Shown one piece after another: positions 60,843-64,000 of a DNA stretch of 64,000 bases; the stretch's first letter is position 1, and every line of letters starts with the position of its first letter. The notes beneath the pieces were generated by a model. That model made no database searches. It saw nothing but the letters and a program-made list of their open reading frames with translations, and was not told the DNA's origin. Position numbers and translations under genes: made by a program. The stretch is from Roseivirga sp. BDSF3-8 (lineage in GTDB: Bacteria > Bacteroidota > Bacteroidia > Cytophagales > Cyclobacteriaceae). The stretch covers positions 1-64,000 of the forward strand of contig NZ_JBGNFV010000002.1 of NCBI RefSeq assembly GCF_041449215.1, written 5' to 3'.

Positions 60843-61014
60843 TTTAGTGGTTAGTTAATGGTACTTTCTGCCGGCTCTTTATTTGTCGCTCGATATTTGA
60901 GGTTATCCTCATCTCTGTGCCTGGTTTAGTGTTTAGTTTTAAGTGCTTAGTGTTTAGTTAATGGTGCCTTTCTCTAACTCAAAACTCAAAATTCAAAACT
61001 CACAACTCTACATA
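60843..61014. repeat. Further copies of the 101-bp repeat on the upstream side
   Basis: A complete unit runs from 60911 to about 61014 (CTGTGCCTGGTTTAGTGTTT, then AAGTGCTTAGTGTTTAGTTA and AACTCAAAACTCAAAATTCA), and a short piece (TTAGTGGTTAGTTAATGGTA) lies at 60845-60865 next to the start of the four-helix-bundle gene. Orientation is the same as in the array at 60195. Confidence 0.75.
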
Positions 61015-61019
61015 CCCTA

Positions 61020-62543
61020 TCAGTGTGCGTGGCCATGTGCGGGAGCCTGTCCGGCCATAGAGGCCATTTTTACCTGGAAGGCACCTTCTGTAACCACCAC
61101 TTCGCCCGGATTCAGTCCTTCCGTGATTTCTGTTTCGTGGCCATTTTGCTTTCCTATCTTCACATAGCGTCTTTTGAAGGTTTCACCACCGGTCTGGACG
61201 ATCACCGAATACTGACCGTAGTCTTCCAGCAGTGCTGAGGAGGGTATTACCGTGCTTGCGCTGGCTTCACCTATGGCAAGTTGTACCTCGGTAAAGCTGC
61301 CCTGTGGCATCTGCACTGCCTCACTTACCCGGGCAAATACTGAAAGGTTAGCCTGCCCGCTACTTACCTTTCTGTCCACTGACAACACCTCACCGCTGCT
61401 CTCTTTCAGGCTTGACCACACGCCTTGCCGTGGCTGATACCATATATTCTGAATGTCTGCCATAGAAAGGCCTGCCGAGGCACTTACTTTTGCTTCCAAT
61501 ACGCTGTTGCTCTGGCGGCTCACCGTCAGCAGGCGGGCCCCCTCCTCTACAAAATCACCGTTGCCGGCAGTAATAGAGGTGATATAGCCATCGAAAGGGG
61601 AGAAGATGCTCTTTTTACCTCCTGATACACCGGCTGTCAGAGACTGATAAGTAGCCCTGGCCACCTCATACTTTTGCTGAGCCTGCTCCAGTTCCGCTCC
61701 GGGGATGATCTTTGACTCGTTCAGCTTCTTTTTTCGCTCATACTCAGCCTTTGCCTGCTCCAGAGAGGCGCGGGCTTTTTGAATTTCTGCGCTAAGGTTA
61801 TTCGCTGTAAGGCCCTCCGTGCTAAGGGTCATCAGAGGCTGCCCGGCTTTCACGGCGGTGCCTTCTGTCAGGTTTTCATAGCTGAAATTCACCCTGCCTG
61901 TAGAGGTGGCCACCAATGTATGCATGTCTGAAGGGGCTGTATTCCAGGTGCCTGAGGTGTTTATTACCTCATATATAGGTTTTTGCACGACCATGGCTGT
62001 CCGGAAGTCCATTTTCCAGGCCTGTTCTTTTGAAAAAGATATCCCCCCTTCCTCTGCCTCATGGCTTGTCGCTTCGGCTGCGGCCTCCTCTGTGGGGTAC
62101 ACCCGTACCTCGTTAATAGTGATTCTGTCAGTGAATCCCGAAGCTTGTAAATCGAACACCAGCGTATACTCACCAGGCTCCTTTGGCTGCAAGGCAGGGG
62201 TAAAGATGCCTGGGGAAGCAGGCCCCTCCGCCGTGTTTCTGATACCGCTACGTCCCCTGATCAGGCTGGCCGTTACCTTACCCTCTGTTACAGGCTCATG
62301 CCCCTGAAGCCTGGTTAGGTGGGCAGCAAAGCGGCTGGTTTTTCCGGCCACCAGGGCGGGAAACTCTACAAACAGCTCTGTCTGGTCTGTCCATACGGTG
62401 TAGGAGGCAGTGGCCCCGCTCTCATGAGAATGCCCGCCCTCTTCTCCGTGCGCATGTCCGCCGGAGGCTTCGTGGCTATGGCCGCCACCCAGCTGCCCGC
62501 AGGCAGTCAGGGCAAGGGCCAGTGCTATTAATAAAAGCCTCAT
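61020..62543 (-). CDS. CusB/CzcB-type efflux adaptor lipoprotein, His-rich
   Basis: The 507-residue membrane-fusion protein starts with a lipoprotein signal (lipobox LTAC, Cys 15), followed by a His-rich stretch (GGGHSHEASGGHAHGEEGGH). A domain of about 100 residues (TVWTDQTELFVEF) follows, then the barrel, lipoyl and alpha-hairpin parts (SAEIQKARASLEQAKAEYER, then FSPFDGYITSI) and the C-terminal membrane-proximal domain. It ends in HGHAH. It links the inner-membrane pump to the outer-membrane channel in heavy-metal export; the His clusters could bind zinc, cobalt, nickel or copper ions. Confidence 0.88.
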   Translation of the reverse strand: MRLLLIALALALTACGQLGGGHSHEASGGHAHGEEGGHSHESGATASYTVWTDQTELFVEFPALVAGKTSRFAAHLTRLQGHEPVTEGKVTASLIRGRSGIRNTAEGPASPGIFTPALQPKEPGEYTLVFDLQASGFTDRITINEVRVYPTEEAAAEATSHEAEEGGISFSKEQAWKMDFRTAMVVQKPIYEVINTSGTWNTAPSDMHTLVATSTGRVNFSYENLTEGTAVKAGQPLMTLSTEGLTANNLSAEIQKARASLEQAKAEYERKKKLNESKIIPGAELEQAQQKYEVARATYQSLTAGVSGGKKSIFSPFDGYITSITAGNGDFVEEGARLLTVSRQSNSVLEAKVSASAGLSMADIQNIWYQPRQGVWSSLKESSGEVLSVDRKVSSGQANLSVFARVSEAVQMPQGSFTEVQLAIGEASASTVIPSSALLEDYGQYSVIVQTGGETFKRRYVKIGKQNGHETEITEGLNPGEVVVTEGAFQVKMASMAGQAPAHGHAH

Positions 62544-62546
62544 GGA

Positions 62547-62801
62547 TCAGTGGTCGTGGTCATGGTGAGACGTACCCTCTTCATGCATGTGGGTGCTATC
62601 TTCCGATACTTCGAATTCCTCCTGCTCGTGCATGTGGTCGTGGGCATCCTCCCCATGGGCATGGTCGTGCTCATCCCCTGCATGGGTATGCTCTGTGGCA
62701 TCAGGGCCGTGCTCATGCCCGTGATCATTTTCAGAGGCTTTTTCCGAGCACGCCATAGCGAAAGTGAATAGTAGTGCGAATAGAATAGTCGAGATTTTCA
62801 T
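62547..62801 (-). CDS. His-rich metal-binding lipoprotein
   Basis: The 84-residue protein has a signal peptide with lipobox AMAC (Cys 18), and its mature part is about one third His, as HDHAHGEDAHDHMHE and HHDHDH, mixed with Asp and Glu. It should hold metal ions at the membrane surface and pass them to the efflux complex. It begins 26 bases after the outer-membrane channel gene and ends 3 bases before the adaptor gene. Confidence 0.8.
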   Translation of the reverse strand: MKISTILFALLFTFAMACSEKASENDHGHEHGPDATEHTHAGDEHDHAHGEDAHDHMHEQEEFEVSEDSTHMHEEGTSHHDHDH

Positions 62802-62827
62802 GACTTATAGATTAAGATTAAAATGAA

Positions 62828-64000
62828 TCAAAGAGTATGTTTTAAAAGGTCGGTCTGGAGCTGAAAAAGCGTCTTTTCCATTTCCAGCATCGTGTCGTAA
62901 GCCTGGCGATAAAAGTCCAGCTCCTGGTAGTATGCTATGAAGGATAATTCCCCCAGCCGGTAGGCCTGTAGCAGCAAGTCCTCTGTGTTTAGTTCGCCCA
63001 GTGTTTGCCGGTACTCGCGGTATTTGTGTGCCTTATGCTGTAGCTGGCTGAACTGTTCGTCAAATTCCGCACGGGCCTTTATGATAGTGGCTTCGGCATG
63101 GTTGTCTTTGTATTCCAGGTCTTTGCGTGCGGCCTTTACGGTATGGCGGCTGCTCCAGAGGGGTATGCTCAGGCCTGCATATACTCCCGAAAAGCTTACC
63201 TGCGAATCGTTCTGGTAGTTATATCCCGCCGTAAGGTCAGGGAGTACCTGATGCCGGGTCAGCTTTAGTTGCTGTTCAGCTATGGCCTGTTGCTTTTGCA
63301 GTTGCTGCAGAGCCGGGTCCATAGCCAGTTTGGTCTGCCACAGGCTGTCTTTTTCTCCGGCAGTAAGCAGCCTCATGTCATACGCTGCCTGCTCCAGGGT
63401 GAGCGGCTCCCCGCCATTTAGCCGGGCAAGGTGGCGTAAGGTGATTTGCCGCTTACTTTCTATTTCTTCTATGGTGAACTGCTCCTGCATCCAGGCCAGC
63501 CGGGCCTTGTTGAGGTCGAGTATGCCCACCTGGTCTTGTTCAAACAGCTCCTGCACCTGCTCATAGATGTTCTGTGCCTGCCGGTGGCGTAGCGTTTCCA
63601 CCTCCAGTCTTTTATTAAGGTACACCAGTTCCAGGCAATACCCGGCGGCCTCCAGGAGGACGGCCTGCCTGCGTGACTCATAGTCAAGGCGCAGTCCCTC
63701 CGCCTGTTTCTTTATGAGATTACTTCTTGCACCATATACCGTGGGAAATTCCATGGACTGGCTAATCTCCAGCTCGCGGTAGTTTCCTTGGGCACCGGAG
63801 CCGAATGGCAGGTAGTAGGCAGCCACCCGCGGGTCTGGCAGGGTGTTGCCTGACTTCAGCGCCAGCTCACGGCTTTCGATGTAGGTAGCCAGGGCTGTAA
63901 GCTCTTTATTGTTCTGTTCTATTTCCTGCAGGATAGCTGTCATACTGCCCGCCTGACCATCTACTCGGGCAGATAACAGGTATACGCACAGGGCGAACAC
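62828..64000 (-). CDS. TolC-like outer-membrane channel (CusC/CzcC type), partial
   Basis: At least 390 residues of an outer-membrane efflux protein run to the window end. The first codon in view (GTG at 64000) could be a start, but the short hydrophobic piece VFALCVYLL looks like the end of a longer signal peptide, so the gene probably begins beyond 64000. Two long helical halves are visible (AILQEIEQNNKELTALATYI and AIAEQQLKLTRHQVLPDLTA), with the family marker YxLPFGSGAQGNYRELEISQ-like sequence. It forms the exit duct of the metal efflux system and is the first gene of the operon in view. Confidence 0.82.
   Translation of the reverse strand: MFALCVYLLSARVDGQAGSMTAILQEIEQNNKELTALATYIESRELALKSGNTLPDPRVAAYYLPFGSGAQGNYRELEISQSMEFPTVYGARSNLIKKQAEGLRLDYESRRQAVLLEAAGYCLELVYLNKRLEVETLRHRQAQNIYEQVQELFEQDQVGILDLNKARLAWMQEQFTIEEIESKRQITLRHLARLNGGEPLTLEQAAYDMRLLTAGEKDSLWQTKLAMDPALQQLQKQQAIAEQQLKLTRHQVLPDLTAGYNYQNDSQVSFSGVYAGLSIPLWSSRHTVKAARKDLEYKDNHAEATIIKARAEFDEQFSQLQHKAHKYREYRQTLGELNTEDLLLQAYRLGELSFIAYYQELDFYRQAYDTMLEMEKTLFQLQTDLLKHTL

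Noticed and set aside
1-64000. tRNA or rRNA genes
   Set aside because: No cloverleaf-like sequence with conserved T-loop or CCA end, and no rRNA-like stretch, was found by eye; a covariance search was not possible.

Overview
The window looks like chromosomal DNA from a Bacteroidota bacterium, most likely order Cytophagales. The evidence is a 2883-residue secreted protein with a type IX secretion (T9SS) C-terminal sorting domain, a TonB-dependent receptor, many small SPII lipoproteins, CusA/CzcA-type metal efflux with His-rich partners, and weak Shine-Dalgarno sequences. No rRNA, tRNA or CRISPR array was seen. Product names come from motif recognition by eye; no database search was possible.

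Layout. Positions 1-4300 are accessory DNA: small lipoproteins, some broken, one IS3-family insertion sequence (1710-3052) and intergenic hairpin repeats. Positions 4430-10130 (minus strand) are a tight operon: GMC oxidoreductase, patatin-like lipase, membrane metallophosphoesterase, lipoprotein. Positions 10511-12884 hold a serine hydrolase and a sigma-factor cassette, ended by a tandem array of composite repeats (12860-13494). Positions 13626-21100 are ordinary genes: TonB receptor, YihY/BrkB membrane protein, PAS protein and small membrane or Cys-rich proteins. Positions 21213-29464 are a scrambled accessory island. It holds an orphan NRPS epimerization domain, a decayed second copy of its 3' end, a metallopeptidase-like lipoprotein split by the second, inverted IS copy (24952-26294), and four tandem paralogous secreted proteins. 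Positions 29480-38131 encode the giant T9SS protein. Positions 39182-49057 carry membrane proteins, an amidohydrolase, a histidine kinase, a thioredoxin-reductase-like flavoprotein, and broken merC and coiled-coil genes.

The most interesting block is 49341-56818, a five-gene operon with 4-base overlaps or gaps of 3-14 bases. It encodes a tyrosinase-like type-3 copper protein, a LodA/GoxA-like quinoprotein amine oxidase, a lipoprotein with one c-type heme motif, a LodB-like flavoprotein (the partner that matures the CTQ cofactor in known systems) and a small Cys-containing membrane protein. I infer one oxidative unit combining a copper phenol oxidase with a self-derived-quinone amine oxidase. 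Positions 57025-64000 encode a tripartite heavy-metal RND efflux system; a repeat-flanked four-helix-bundle gene sits between adaptor and pump, and the pump gene carries a 1-base frameshift.

Several repeat families are visible: a 49-bp hairpin (six copies, all exactly 49 bp), an 82-83-bp element nested in three of those copies with a duplicated GGAAAGG on both sides, a GATC-centred palindrome family (four copies), and a 101-bp repeat family around the four-helix-bundle gene. Four genes are broken by single-base shifts, each restored by one base, so they are either recent pseudogenes or sequencing errors.
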